A stretch of 64,000 bases of DNA from Rhodobacter sp. Its GTDB lineage: Bacteria; Pseudomonadota; Alphaproteobacteria; Rhodobacterales; Rhodobacteraceae. Below the pieces are notes generated by a model. It was not told the origin of the DNA. It saw only the letters and a program-made list of their open reading frames with translations, and searched no databases. The number at the start of each line of letters is the position of its first letter. Positions within the stretch are counted from its first letter, which is position 1. Location of the stretch: positions 35,293 through 99,292 of the forward strand of contig PNJK01000004.1 in the NCBI GenBank assembly GCA_013821825.1. Direction: 5' to 3'. Positions 8,352-17,707 of this stretch are shown here, in pieces. The translations under genes and the position numbers were made by a program.

Positions 8352-10148
8352 GTGATCGAAGTCTATCGAAAGATTTTCCTCTTGCTGGATCGACGGGAGC
8401 GTCGGCAGTTCTGGCAGCTTACCGCCGTCATGATCCTTGTGGCCCTGATGGAGGTGGTTGGCATAACTGCCGTCCTGATGCTGTTGAACGTGCTCGCCAA
8501 ACCTGAACTCATTCACGATAACAGCGTGCTGAGCACGCTTTTTTCCGGCCTGGAATTTTCCAGCGATTTCCGTTTTTTGGTCGGACTTGCGGTATTTGTC
8601 CTTATGGTCGTCATGTTCGGGCTGGCAATCAAGGCGGGGGGGACCTACGCCGCGATCCGCTATGCTGCCATGCGTGGGTTCACGGTGTCGAGCCGCCTGC
8701 TTGGGGCATATCTCAACCAACCCTATGTCTGGTTCCTTGACAGGAACAGTTCCGAGATTGGCAAGAACGTTCTGGTCGAGGTGGACGGTCTGGTTTCCCG
8801 TGTCCTGGCGCCGGCACTTCGCCTGATCGCCAGTGCGCTGATAGTTCTGGTTATCGTCGGCTTGCTGATGTTCATCGATCCCATGGTCACGCTGCTGTCT
8901 GCGGGCCTTCTGGGCGCGAGCTACGCCGCGGTGTACCTCATGCTTCGCGAGAAGCTCCACCATGTCGGCCAGGAAATGGTGCGGGCTCTTGGCGAGCGCT
9001 TCCGCACGGCGCAGGAGGCGATGGGCGGCATCAAGGATGTCAAGCTTCTGGGTCTGGAAGACAACTATGTCGCCGTCTACCGGAAGGCCGCCCAGAAATC
9101 GGCGCGATCCCTGGCGGCAATCGGAGTTATTTCGGAACTTCCGCGCTTTGCGCTTGAGGCGATCACCTTCGGCACACTGCTTGCTTTGATCCTGCTGCTG
9201 CTTCTGAACAGCGGCGGGGAGATCGCTGAAATTGTGCCGGTCCTTGGCGTCTTTGCCTTTTCCGTGATGCGTCTCTTGCCTGCTTTGCAGCAGATCTATC
9301 ACGCGCTTGCATCGATCCGCGGAGGGCGGGCGGTGCTGGAGACTGTCGTCAACGACTATGTCTCGGCCCAATCCTTGGCCGACGTTACACGGCCGACCGC
9401 CGAGCCGCTGCGGATGGACAGACAACTGGACCTGTCCGGCATCGGATTCTCTTATGCCAAGACAGCGCGTCCGGCGTTGCAAGCGCTGGATATGAAGATC
9501 AATGCCCGAACCACCGTCGGGATCGTTGGTGGCACCGGAGCCGGGAAAACGACACTGGTCGATCTGATCCTTGGTCTTCTGACCCCGGATGAAGGGGTGA
9601 TTTCCGCCGACGGAACCGCCGTCACTCCGGCAAACCTGCGCGCATGGCAGAAGTCGCTCGGATACGTGCCGCAAACGATCTTTCTGACGGACGATACGAT
9701 CGCGGCAAATATCGCTTTCGGCCTTCCAGCCGACCAGATCGATATGGCTGCGGTCGAGCGTGCGGCCCGCACTGCGGCCTTGCATGATTTCGTTTCGACC
9801 GACCTGCCACAGGGTTATGGCACCATCGTGGGCGAGCGGGGAGTGCGCCTTTCGGGGGGCCAGCGGCAACGGATCGGGATCGCGCGCGCGCTTTACCGCG
9901 ACCCCACGCTTCTGATCATGGACGAGGCAACGTCCGCCCTCGACAACATCACCGAGCGTGTCGTGATGGAGGCCGTGCAGAATATCCGCGCCGACAAGAC
10001 CATCATCCTGATTGCGCACCGGCTTACCACGGTCCGCACCTGCGACACGATTTTCTTTCTGGAACAGGGCCGCGTCGTTGCGCAAGGCACGTATGACGAG
10101 CTGGTCAGCGGCAACGAAACATTCCGTAAAATGGCAATCGGGGTCTGA
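8352..10148 (+). CDS. ABC transporter, fused permease and ATPase (MsbA/PglK-like flippase)
   Basis: A 598-aa half-transporter: six membrane helices in residues 15-330, then a nucleotide-binding domain with Walker A GGTGAGKTT, Q-loop YVPQTIF, signature LSGGQRQRIGIARAL, Walker B LLIMDEATSALD and switch His in LIAHRLTT. Starts at GTG 8352 with GGGAG upstream. In an exopolysaccharide locus lacking a visible Wzx, a PglK-like role flipping lipid-linked oligosaccharide is likely; export of lipid or another substrate is possible. It is convergent with the polymerase-like gene. Confidence 0.9.
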   Translation: MIEVYRKIFLLLDRRERRQFWQLTAVMILVALMEVVGITAVLMLLNVLAKPELIHDNSVLSTLFSGLEFSSDFRFLVGLAVFVLMVVMFGLAIKAGGTYAAIRYAAMRGFTVSSRLLGAYLNQPYVWFLDRNSSEIGKNVLVEVDGLVSRVLAPALRLIASALIVLVIVGLLMFIDPMVTLLSAGLLGASYAAVYLMLREKLHHVGQEMVRALGERFRTAQEAMGGIKDVKLLGLEDNYVAVYRKAAQKSARSLAAIGVISELPRFALEAITFGTLLALILLLLLNSGGEIAEIVPVLGVFAFSVMRLLPALQQIYHALASIRGGRAVLETVVNDYVSAQSLADVTRPTAEPLRMDRQLDLSGIGFSYAKTARPALQALDMKINARTTVGIVGGTGAGKTTLVDLILGLLTPDEGVISADGTAVTPANLRAWQKSLGYVPQTIFLTDDTIAANIAFGLPADQIDMAAVERAARTAALHDFVSTDLPQGYGTIVGERGVRLSGGQRQRIGIARALYRDPTLLIMDEATSALDNITERVVMEAVQNIRADKTIILIAHRLTTVRTCDTIFFLEQGRVVAQGTYDELVSGNETFRKMAIGV

Positions 10149-10332
10149 CGACCCGCCCACAGACCAAGTATCCAGTCGCGACCAAAGCAGGACGACAGCA
10201 GCTCTACGGCGGAAGGTCGCAGGCCCCGAGCTGATCCGGGGCAAGGCTGTCGCGAAGTCATCGACGCCCGTGTGGCGGGCGATTCCAGTGCCGCAGCTTG
10301 ATCCGCTAGCGCGGCCGGGGCCGACTGTGACA

Positions 10333-11772
10333 CTATTCCGATGCCCTCTGCCGGGCAGTCCGCCGTCGACGCCGCGTGGCGCCCTTGCCGGCCATGACCC
10401 AGCCTGGCTCCTGCGCTGCAACGTCAGGCCGCCAGAGGACATAGCCGGTCAGTCCCCCCGCAATCAGCCAGACATAGCTGACCAGCCCTGCATTCGGGAT
10501 CTGGTCGATCAGGGTTGCGCTTAGCACCAGCATGAGCCCCGGCGTGATCAATGATGGCCCGAATTTATTGTGCCTGATGACGTAGAAAACGATCGGTAAT
10601 GTCAGAAGCCCGAAGTGGGCAACATAGCCGAGCCACCCATAAGTCCCGATCAGAATGACCCAGGCGCCGTCCGTGACGCTGACCATCTTGCCCGTGTCCG
10701 GATCATAAAGCTGGTTGCGCCCCCAACTACCCCAACCGAACAACGGTTTCTTGTTGGCATGCTCCAGCAGCGCATCCTCATTTTCCAGGCGGAACTTCAA
10801 TGACTCTGCGCGCTCTTCATCGACCGACTTCGCGAATTCATACACAGCATCAACCGGAATCATGCCAGCCCCGCGCAACATCGGATAGAAGACAACCACA
10901 GCGGCGACCACCATCGCGAAAGTCGTCTGCACGCGCCGACCGGTGAAAACGGCAAGTGTCGACAGAACTGCGGCAATCCCCAAAGCCGCAAGGTTCTTCG
11001 ACACAAAAAGAATGATCGCCAGCCAGATGGCGGCAATCAGCCAACCTGAGGCTATCTGACCGTCTCGCAGCGCCTCACGCCACAAAGTCAGGGCTGAAAC
11101 CAGGGCCATGCACAGGAATATGCCGAGCATCAACCCATGGCTCAGAAACACGATCGGCCGGAACCCGCCCGCACGGATATGCTGGGCGAAGTCATGGGGA
11201 AAGAAGCCATAGACCCAGGTGTGCAGCTGCGGGCTGAGCCGAACTTCGGCCAGTGCGGGCAAAGAATAGATCAGTGCGCCAAAGACAAAAGCCTTGAGCA
11301 GCGTCTTGTGCGCCTCGCGCGTGTTCAGATAGCGCAGGCCGATCCAGAAAGGGACGATCGAAATCATGACGGCCACGATTGTCGAGATCGCGTCGTAAAG
11401 GCCAAGCCCAGGAATGAACCGCGGCCCTGAAATGATTGGTTCGGAGTTCTGCAGGACAGTGACCAGAGGCGTCGCGATCAAAAGTCCGGTCAGCGCGACA
11501 ATGACGAGCCGGCCAGACTTTCCAGCCCAGTCCCGGGCAAGACCAGCCTTCGACGCGTAGATCATGCTCAATGCAAGTGTACTCAGCGACGAGACCATCG
11601 TCTTGTCGAGATTGGGCAGAACCGGCAGGTCGATCACGGTAGCGGATGGCAGGATCAGATAACCCCCGAGGAGCGACCAAACCACTGCATTCTGCAGCGG
11701 CAATACTCGAAACAGGGCCAGCGTTACCACCGGCCAGCTGATCAGCATGAAATAGGCGAACGCGTTTGGCAT
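10333..11772 (-). CDS. O-antigen ligase / polysaccharide polymerase-like membrane protein
   Basis: A protein of about 479 aa with some 11-12 hydrophobic helices and one large hydrophilic loop between late helices (around residues 300-380, with ENEDALLEHANKKPLFGWGSWG). Glycine-rich FGWGSWG after HANKKP resembles the loop seen in O-antigen ligase/polymerase proteins. It probably polymerises repeat units in the periplasm. ATG at 11772 is preferred to the track start (11841) because the upstream residues look non-coding and AAGG lies upstream. The Arg-rich tail (RRRRRTARQR) is likely cytoplasmic. Confidence 0.8.
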   Translation of the reverse strand: MPNAFAYFMLISWPVVTLALFRVLPLQNAVVWSLLGGYLILPSATVIDLPVLPNLDKTMVSSLSTLALSMIYASKAGLARDWAGKSGRLVIVALTGLLIATPLVTVLQNSEPIISGPRFIPGLGLYDAISTIVAVMISIVPFWIGLRYLNTREAHKTLLKAFVFGALIYSLPALAEVRLSPQLHTWVYGFFPHDFAQHIRAGGFRPIVFLSHGLMLGIFLCMALVSALTLWREALRDGQIASGWLIAAIWLAIILFVSKNLAALGIAAVLSTLAVFTGRRVQTTFAMVVAAVVVFYPMLRGAGMIPVDAVYEFAKSVDEERAESLKFRLENEDALLEHANKKPLFGWGSWGRNQLYDPDTGKMVSVTDGAWVILIGTYGWLGYVAHFGLLTLPIVFYVIRHNKFGPSLITPGLMLVLSATLIDQIPNAGLVSYVWLIAGGLTGYVLWRPDVAAQEPGWVMAGKGATRRRRRTARQRASE

Positions 11773-12061
11773 CCGAAGCCTTGGGCAGTTGAGAAGGAGG
11801 CACCTTCTTTTAACCGCGTTGGTCGCAAAAGGCCAATCCAATGCCAGGATGAGCGCGAAGATTCATTGAAGGTCGATGTCACGCATCATCGTGATGCTGC
11901 TTTCAAGCGGAATGCGACGATGCAATGTTTCGGTCGACTGAAGTCCGAACTGACGGATGGAAGTCTGGATTTCGCCAAAGAGTTTACCGCAGCCCCGGTT
12001 CCTGGGGGAAGCGAAGGAGTGCGGCCCATGGCCACAGCGCGCCAAATGTGCAGGTTTCAGG
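11773..12061. other. Intergenic region between polymerase-like and hydrolase-like genes
   Basis: About 290 bp downstream of the minus-strand hydrolase gene and upstream of the minus-strand polymerase gene. It should contain the polymerase promoter. I see no gene, no RNA and no clear terminator. Confidence 0.35.
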
Positions 12062-14065
12062 TCAGTCCAGGGCCAGGCTGGTCCCATCTCCGAAGGTAAT
12101 GACTTCGAAGTTGACCAGCCAGGTGTCCTGATCGGGGCCGGTTACGCGGATTCCCTTGCCTTCGGGCTCGATGCCATAATCCTCCCTTGGGCCGAGCAAG
12201 ACATAGGTATCGGTGCCGAGCCCGCCATTCAGGCCGTCGCGCCCGGAGCTTTCAACGAAGGTGTCGTCGCCGCCGAGGCCTGCGAGATAGTCTTCCTCGT
12301 CAGTCCCGACGATCCGGTCGGCGCCCTCGGTTACGCTGGCGGTGATCCCGTGCAGATATTGCGGACCGCCGCCCTCGCCCCACCACGACTTGCCCAGCGT
12401 CGACATTGCGGTCAGGAAACGCGATCGAGGCGTGCTGTCGCCGGGATAGGCGAAGAGGCCCCACGATCCCCAGCGCGACGGCGCGCCCATTTCGACAAAT
12501 TGCATGAAGGGCCCGTCACCGATGTCACGCCAGCCGTCCCAAAGCTGACTGTAAAGCGCGCCCATCTCAGAGCTGCGAACGAAGTCTTCCATGATTTTCA
12601 ACAGAGCTTCCGCTTCTTCCTCCGACATGCCTTCGACACCGAAACTGTGGTGCATGTGCTGGCCGCCTTCGTAGGCGACAAAGCGCAGGCCGAGCCGGTT
12701 TGCGATCTGCCGCTGGGTGGAGAGCATCTCCAGCACATCCGGCACGGTGTCCACATTGGTCGCTCGTTGCGAGACTGTCTCATAGAGCCAGGCAAAGGCA
12801 TTCGCGGGGGACTCTGCAAACTTTCCAACCAATTCGGCGCGCAGCGCCGGATCGCTGGCAATCGACCCGCCAAAGTAAAGCGTACCGGCCACTTCCTCGA
12901 AAACCGTCTCTGGCGGGGTGAAAGCGTCCGGGTCGCGACTCTCCCAGATGCGGGAGGTGAGCTGCAGATCCGTCAGCCATGCATTGCCCGATTGGGTCCC
13001 AAGAACATTCACAAGCCGTGCGGGGGCTTCGCTCTTGTAGACGTCCTCCCAGATCAGCGCCAATTCGGTTGCCGCCTTCGTCTGGTAGGCGAAGATGGAT
13101 TCCCAATCATCGGCAATCTCTTCACCCCATTCAGCGATGGCCATTTCACGCAGCCACTGGAATTGCCCGAAGGATCCGTTCCAGTGTTCGTTGGAGTATT
13201 CGACATGCGCTTTCAGGCGCGGATCAAGTTGATCGCGCACATAGCTTGCAAAGCGTCGGTTGTAGTCTTCATCCGCCTTGTGCGGCATCGTGAACCAGGG
13301 GTCGATACCTGCCTCGTTGGCAAGGCGGACCATAAGTTCCACCGGGACCCCCTTGCCAGACCATGTCGCGTCGTCGGGCTTGGGGCGATCGTTCCAGACG
13401 GTCTGTTCGGAATTGTTCGTTTCCATCCAGTCCATGAAGCGCAATTCTCGTGCATCCGTCACCACGGCCAGCCAGTCGGGATCGAATACGGCGCCGGCTT
13501 CGGCAAGGGCGATGTGATCGGCGCGCAAAAGGGACATCTGGCGGATTGGATCGTCTGGATTGATCCGGGTGATGTTCAGCCAGAAGGGGCCGCCCTCGGC
13601 GTTGTCAAAAATGATGCGCCCGGGCGCGGAACTGACTACGGTTGCGTTTCCGCCCATCTCCAGCGTGGCGGAGCCGGCATGGGTGAGGACATAGCGGCCA
13701 GCGCGACTTTTGGCGCCAAAAGGTGAATCCCACGCCCAGATCGTACGTATGCCTTTCATTCCCGGAGGAATACGGATGGGGTAGCCATTCAAATCCAGAT
13801 GGCCGCCAGCAGCGAGTTCTGAATTCGAAAGGGTTTCCCAATCATCGTTGGCATAGGCAAAGAAGGGTCGCATCATGCGTGCCCGGTCCAGCAGCGGCAA
13901 AGCCGTTGACCAGTCGCTGATGGAAGTAAGGCCATAGGAGATTACGGGATCCGACACGCCCAATGCTTCGGCGGCAGAACTTGAGGGCAGAGCCAGCGCA
14001 ATGGCCAGGACAAAGCAGGCTGGCGGCGGGGCGCGGGGCGACAGGGTTGGAAAACCGTTCGACAT
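12062..14065 (-). CDS. Secreted glycoside hydrolase-like protein with RTX calcium-binding tail
   Basis: About 667 aa. A hydrophobic N-terminal signal (CFVLAIALALPSSSAAEA) precedes a barrel-like domain. YSNEHWNG near residue 292 has the Asn-Glu pair expected of the acid/base in clan GH-A enzymes, and VAYEGGQH near residue 465 fits the nucleophile Glu. Near the C-terminus GLGGDDTF and LNGGLGTDTY are RTX-type calcium repeats, which suits type I secretion. It probably trims or releases the exopolysaccharide made by this locus. Three ATGs (14095, 14080, 14065) compete; a 15-bp tandem duplication creates the last two. The GH family is unassigned by me. Confidence 0.72.
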   Translation of the reverse strand: MSNGFPTLSPRAPPPACFVLAIALALPSSSAAEALGVSDPVISYGLTSISDWSTALPLLDRARMMRPFFAYANDDWETLSNSELAAGGHLDLNGYPIRIPPGMKGIRTIWAWDSPFGAKSRAGRYVLTHAGSATLEMGGNATVVSSAPGRIIFDNAEGGPFWLNITRINPDDPIRQMSLLRADHIALAEAGAVFDPDWLAVVTDARELRFMDWMETNNSEQTVWNDRPKPDDATWSGKGVPVELMVRLANEAGIDPWFTMPHKADEDYNRRFASYVRDQLDPRLKAHVEYSNEHWNGSFGQFQWLREMAIAEWGEEIADDWESIFAYQTKAATELALIWEDVYKSEAPARLVNVLGTQSGNAWLTDLQLTSRIWESRDPDAFTPPETVFEEVAGTLYFGGSIASDPALRAELVGKFAESPANAFAWLYETVSQRATNVDTVPDVLEMLSTQRQIANRLGLRFVAYEGGQHMHHSFGVEGMSEEEAEALLKIMEDFVRSSEMGALYSQLWDGWRDIGDGPFMQFVEMGAPSRWGSWGLFAYPGDSTPRSRFLTAMSTLGKSWWGEGGGPQYLHGITASVTEGADRIVGTDEEDYLAGLGGDDTFVESSGRDGLNGGLGTDTYVLLGPREDYGIEPEGKGIRVTGPDQDTWLVNFEVITFGDGTSLALD

Positions 14066-14470
14066 CTGGAAGAGCCTCATGTGGAAAAGCCTCATGGGCG
14101 CCCGGAGGCGGGTCTCGTCCTTGAAGTCTAGCAGGCGGGAATTCGGCACGTCCAGTCACGGTAGCGTCTTCTTGCCGGATCGATCGTCAATTTCGGGCGG
14201 CATGACGGGCGGCGACATCTCTGGCGCGAAGGTGACCGCCTGAACCCCGCAGCAGCATTTGAACAACGAATGGACCTCGCAATGGGTTCGGCCTTTGGGG
14301 CGGCATTGCCGTCCTTTTGACCGGGGTGCTCAGGTCATCCTGGTCCCGCGCCCCGGGGGCCCAACGATCTTTGAGGATCTGGTGCGGGTGGTCTGACCCC
14401 AGTTCCGCAAGTCGGCATGTCCGGTTTTTTCCGGACCGGCTATCAATGAGCGAAACGGCGGGGGGTGATG
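14066..14470. other. Gene-free stretch upstream of transposase remnant
   Basis: About 400 bp between the hydrolase gene start and the transposase remnant. The long reverse ORF across 14187-14831 looks like a shadow of the remnant. A small inverted repeat (TCCGG-T6-CCGGA) sits near 14418. No gene is recognised; the promoter of the hydrolase gene should lie near 14100-14200. Confidence 0.35.
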
Positions 14471-15163
14471 ATGAGCAGCCTTTTCTGACTGACGGACGCG
14501 CAGATGGCCCGGCTGCAGCCCTTCTTTCCCAAGAGCCACGGCAAGCCTCGGGTGGATGACCGGCTGTGCTGAGCGGGATGATCTTCATCAATCGCATTGG
14601 GTGGCGTTGGTGCGATGCGCCCCGGGAGTATGGCCCGCTGAAGGCACCGAGCAGACGACCGGCATGATCGACGCGACCTACCTCAAGGCGCACCGCACGG
14701 CTTTGAGCCTGCGGACGAAAAAGGGGGCCCGACGACCAGCGCGGAGGCTTGATCGGGCGTGCGAAGGGCAGGTTGAGCGGAAAGCGGCAGGCTGTGAGGG
14801 ACGCCAGGGGTCGCCCCTTGAGGTTCTTCATGACTGCGGGCCAGGCCGGGCGACTTCACCGGCGCGGCGGCACTACCAAGCAGTCTTCCCGCCGCCGAAT
14901 GGCCGATAGCCGACCGGGGCTACGATGCCGACTGCTTCAGGGAAGCGTTGTAAGACCAAGGGATACGTCCCTGCATCCCGGGCCGGAAGTCGCGTGGCAA
15001 GCCTGTCAAATACGAGAAGCGCCGCTATCGCCGCCGCTATCGGATAGAGGTCATGTTCGGTCGCTTGAAGGAGTTGCGCCGCGTTGCCACGCGATACGAC
15101 AGGTGCGCCAAGGCCTTCCCCCCCCCCGTCGCCCTCGCCGCAACCGTCATGTTCTGGCTATGA
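14471..15163 (+). pseudogene. IS5-family transposase remnant
   Basis: Recognisable pieces of an IS5-type DDE transposase: MSSLF then an in-frame TGA where Trp is expected, DAQMARLQPFFPKSHGKPR, a one-base loss after VDDR, then MIFINRIGWRWCDAPREYGP, a deletion of about 40 codons, MIDATYLKAHRTA, and RGRPLRFFMTAGQ in another frame. The end RVATRYDRC...VMFWL is frameshifted too. It cannot make an active transposase. I could not define the terminal inverted repeats. It marks an old insertion between the exopolysaccharide locus and the GST gene. Confidence 0.85.
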
Positions 15164-15340
15164 GCATCAATGAGTCTGGAGCCTGGCGGAGGCAGGGGTC
15201 GATTTCGGTCTTCCCCGCCCCGGAAGGTCCCTCTGATCTGGTCAAATGACGCGCCCGGCATTCGCGGGGCAGTTTGTGTCTTGGGCCAGTGAATTCAGGA
15301 TTTTGTGGGGGGCTATGCCCCCCGCGACCGTCATTTGAGG

Positions 15341-16000
15341 TCAGGCCGGTTCTGCCATCCTTGCAGCCCACATCTGCCGGAACGCGGGGCGGGACTGGCA
15401 GGATTCAAGCCATGTTTTCACTGCCGGGAATTCTGCGATCAGGGTCGGGTGGTCCTGTGCGTATCGCAGGCATTCGGCAAGGTTGAGGTCTGCGACAGTG
15501 AACCGGTCAGAGACGAGGTGGCTATGGGTGGCAAGATGGGCCTGAAGCCTGCGCAGAGGCCGGCGGAGTTTTTCGGCGGCGATTGCGATTGCTGCCTGGC
15601 CTTCCGGGGTGGCCTCTCCGCCGTCACGCAGGACGTAGGTAATCTCGATGGCGCTATTTTCGACCGCGGTGACGGCGAAGAGTGTCCACTGGTCGATCAG
15701 TGCTGCCTCGGCCGGGGTCTGGGGGCCGATGGCGCCGCCACGGGTTCGGGCGATGTGGTTGGTGATGGCAAGGGATTCGGTCAGGGTCAGGTCGCCCTCG
15801 ACATAGGCGGGGACCTGGCCAAGGGGGTTGACCCTGAGAAACTCGGGCGAGTTGGTGTTCAAGGGCGCGTCCGGGGCCGAGGCCCGCTCCAGACGATAGG
15901 CCTGGATCACCGGAACATGGGTGAAGGGCAACCCCAGTTCGTAAAGCAGCCAGATCGGGCGCGAGGCGCGGGACCGGACAACGCCGTAGACGGTAATCAT
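15341..16000 (-). CDS. Glutathione S-transferase
   Basis: About 219 aa. The N-terminal thioredoxin-like domain starts MITVYGVVRSRASRPIWLLYELG (Ser/Arg cluster near the glutathione site), includes the cis-Pro segment NPLGQVPAYV near residue 60 and the glutathione-binding LTESLAI. The C-terminal helical domain has the N-capping motif FTVADLNLAE. Cytosolic detoxification or thiol chemistry is likely; the substrate is unknown. ATG at 16000 with GGAG upstream is preferred to the GTG at 16024. It is isolated on the minus strand between remnants and PPK2. Confidence 0.9.
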   Translation of the reverse strand: MITVYGVVRSRASRPIWLLYELGLPFTHVPVIQAYRLERASAPDAPLNTNSPEFLRVNPLGQVPAYVEGDLTLTESLAITNHIARTRGGAIGPQTPAEAALIDQWTLFAVTAVENSAIEITYVLRDGGEATPEGQAAIAIAAEKLRRPLRRLQAHLATHSHLVSDRFTVADLNLAECLRYAQDHPTLIAEFPAVKTWLESCQSRPAFRQMWAARMAEPA

Positions 16001-16366
16001 GAAGGAAACTCCTGCAGGGTTCACGCCAACCTAAATCTTATGCAGAGCGATAAAAAGGGGGGGGGGCTGTGGGCCCGTCGCAGCCTGAGGTGCGGCGTCT
16101 TTTGCAACAGGAATCGCGCATGACCGGGCCTGCTCCCATCTCTGCCAGCGCTGCCCTTGTCGATCGCGACCGTCGGGCTGAGATGGTCGGGCGACCCGAT
16201 GACGTAGCGGCGGTAGCTGATTCTGGGCGGGGCATCAGCATTTCAGGTGCGACGGGTTCCGGAACCGGGCCGCCCCTAGTGTTCTTTGGCCTTGTTTGAT
16301 TGGGATCAAGGCAAGAAAGCGCCCTCTGTGTCATCCTGTCCACTTGACAAAATGAGGGAGGTTCAA

Positions 16367-17350
16367 GTGGAAGAAGGCACGGCAGAGTTGGCCCCACGAC
16401 CGGTCCCCGCCCGGGATGAAGCGGCAGAGATGGTCGCAGAAACGGTTCCCGTTCGGGCTGAAACGCCAGCGTCAGGAGGGGTGCGAAGTTTCCCGGATGC
16501 CGGGGCCAGCACTCTGCGCCAGGCCTTCGAGGCAGGCCGGTATCCTTATGCCCGGCTGATGGGTCGCAGGGTTTACGAGGCGGAAAAGGCCAGGTTGCAG
16601 GCCGAGCTTCTGAAGGTTCAGATCTGGGCGCAGGAGACCGGGCAGAAGTTCGTGATCCTGATGGAAGGGCGTGACGCGGCCGGCAAGGGCGGCACGATCA
16701 AGCGGTTCATGGAACATCTGAACCCGCGCTACGCCCGGGTCTGCGCGCTGACGAAACCCAGCGATGTGGAAAAGGGGCAGTGGTTCTTTCAACGCTATAT
16801 CGCGCATCTGCCAACTGCCGGAGAAATGGTGTTCTACGACCGTAGTTGGTACAACCGCGCCGGGGTCGAACGGGTTATGGGCTTCTGCTCGCCTACGGAA
16901 TATATGGAATTCATGCGCCAGGCCCCTGAACTGGAGCGGATGCTGGTCCGGTCGGGAATCCGGCTTTACAAATACTGGTTCAGCGTGACCCGGGAAGAGC
17001 AGCGCGCGCGGTTTCTGGCGCGCGAGACTGACCCCTTGAAGATGTGGAAGCTGTCGCCGATCGACAAGGCCAGCCTCGACAGGTGGGACGACTATACCGA
17101 GGCGAAAGAGGCGATGTTCTTTTACACCGACACCGCCGATGCACCCTGGGAGATCGTGAAGTCGAACGACAAGAAGCGGGCGCGGCTGAACTGCATGCGG
17201 CACTTCCTGTCCACGATTGATTATCCCAACAAGGATCATGCGGCGATCGGAACGCCCGACCCGCTGATCGTGGGGCGGGCGGTGCAGGTTCTGCACATGG
17301 GCCCCGGCATATATGACACGGCCACGCATCCCGCCATGCAGCGCGGCTGA
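16367..17350 (+). CDS. ppk2: Polyphosphate kinase 2
   Basis: A PPK2-family enzyme that moves phosphate between polyphosphate and nucleoside diphosphates. It has the Walker A-like EGRDAAGKGGTIKRF near residue 100, the Walker B/lid region EMVFYDRSWYNRAGVERVMGF, and RLYKYWFSVTREEQ, DPLKMWKLSPID, SNDKKRARLNCMRHFL. One catalytic domain, so a class I-type enzyme. The track start is 16286, but GTG at 16367 follows a strong GAGGGAGG site by 5 bases, giving about 327 aa; ATG 16352 is an alternative. Residues 1-55 are a low-complexity acidic/proline lead. Cytoplasmic; stands alone. Confidence 0.93.
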   Translation: MEEGTAELAPRPVPARDEAAEMVAETVPVRAETPASGGVRSFPDAGASTLRQAFEAGRYPYARLMGRRVYEAEKARLQAELLKVQIWAQETGQKFVILMEGRDAAGKGGTIKRFMEHLNPRYARVCALTKPSDVEKGQWFFQRYIAHLPTAGEMVFYDRSWYNRAGVERVMGFCSPTEYMEFMRQAPELERMLVRSGIRLYKYWFSVTREEQRARFLARETDPLKMWKLSPIDKASLDRWDDYTEAKEAMFFYTDTADAPWEIVKSNDKKRARLNCMRHFLSTIDYPNKDHAAIGTPDPLIVGRAVQVLHMGPGIYDTATHPAMQRG

Positions 17351-17391
17351 GCGGATGGCGGTCTGCCGCCGGGGCTCGGCCTCGGCAGGTC

Positions 17392-17660
17392 GTGGCGACG
17401 GGGCACGGTCACGACCACGCGCTTCACAATGACGAGCCGTGTCCGACCTGCGGCCATGCGCAGGGGCCGACGGCCGGGGAGGTGTCGCGTCTGACCGGTT
17501 GGCGCGACGCGGTGGTGCCGGTGGCGGGGATCACGATGCGGTCATGCTCGGGCGCGCTGTTCGTGCCGGTGCTGACCTGGCAGCTGGGGATCGGGCTGGC
17601 CCGGATCGCCTGGGTCTTCGTCTTGACACTTGGCACGGCGCTGGTGACGCGGGAATCCTG
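17392..17660 (+). pseudogene. Nickel/cobalt efflux transporter C-terminal remnant
   Basis: An open frame resembles the His-rich loop and following helix of NicO/RcnA-type nickel/cobalt exporters: GHGHDHALHNDEPCPTCGHA, then GEVSRLTGWRDAVVPVAGI, CSGALFVPVLTWQLGIG and GTALVT. The first half of the transporter (signal and first helices) and the last helices are absent, and after about residue 88 the frame becomes a shadow of the MATE gene. It is therefore a truncated fragment and unlikely to function. The MATE gene begins about 50 bp later. Confidence 0.7.
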
Positions 17661-17707
17661 TCAAACCCCACCTTGTGAAGGTCCTGCGGCACGGGTAATC
17701 CGGAGGC

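Noticed and set aside
8295-10442. 715-aa reverse ORF opposite the ABC transporter
   Set aside because: It mirrors the ABC gene in a GC-rich frame, has no recognisable domain, and the forward gene has all ABC motifs.
11957-13726. 589-aa forward ORF opposite the hydrolase-like gene
   Set aside because: Antisense shadow; the minus strand has signal peptide, catalytic-type motifs and RTX repeats.
14187-14831. 214-aa reverse ORF near the transposase remnant
   Set aside because: Shadow of the IS5-type remnant, with no independent domain.
14441-15174. Direct repeat ATCAATGAG flanking the transposase remnant as a target duplication
   Set aside because: Nine bases is longer than IS5-type duplications (2-4 bp) and no terminal inverted repeats adjoin it; may be chance.
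15307-15323. G7/C7-type hairpin downstream of the GST gene as a terminator
   Set aside because: The stem is good but no T-tract follows on the GST strand (ACAAAA follows), so it is not listed as a terminator.
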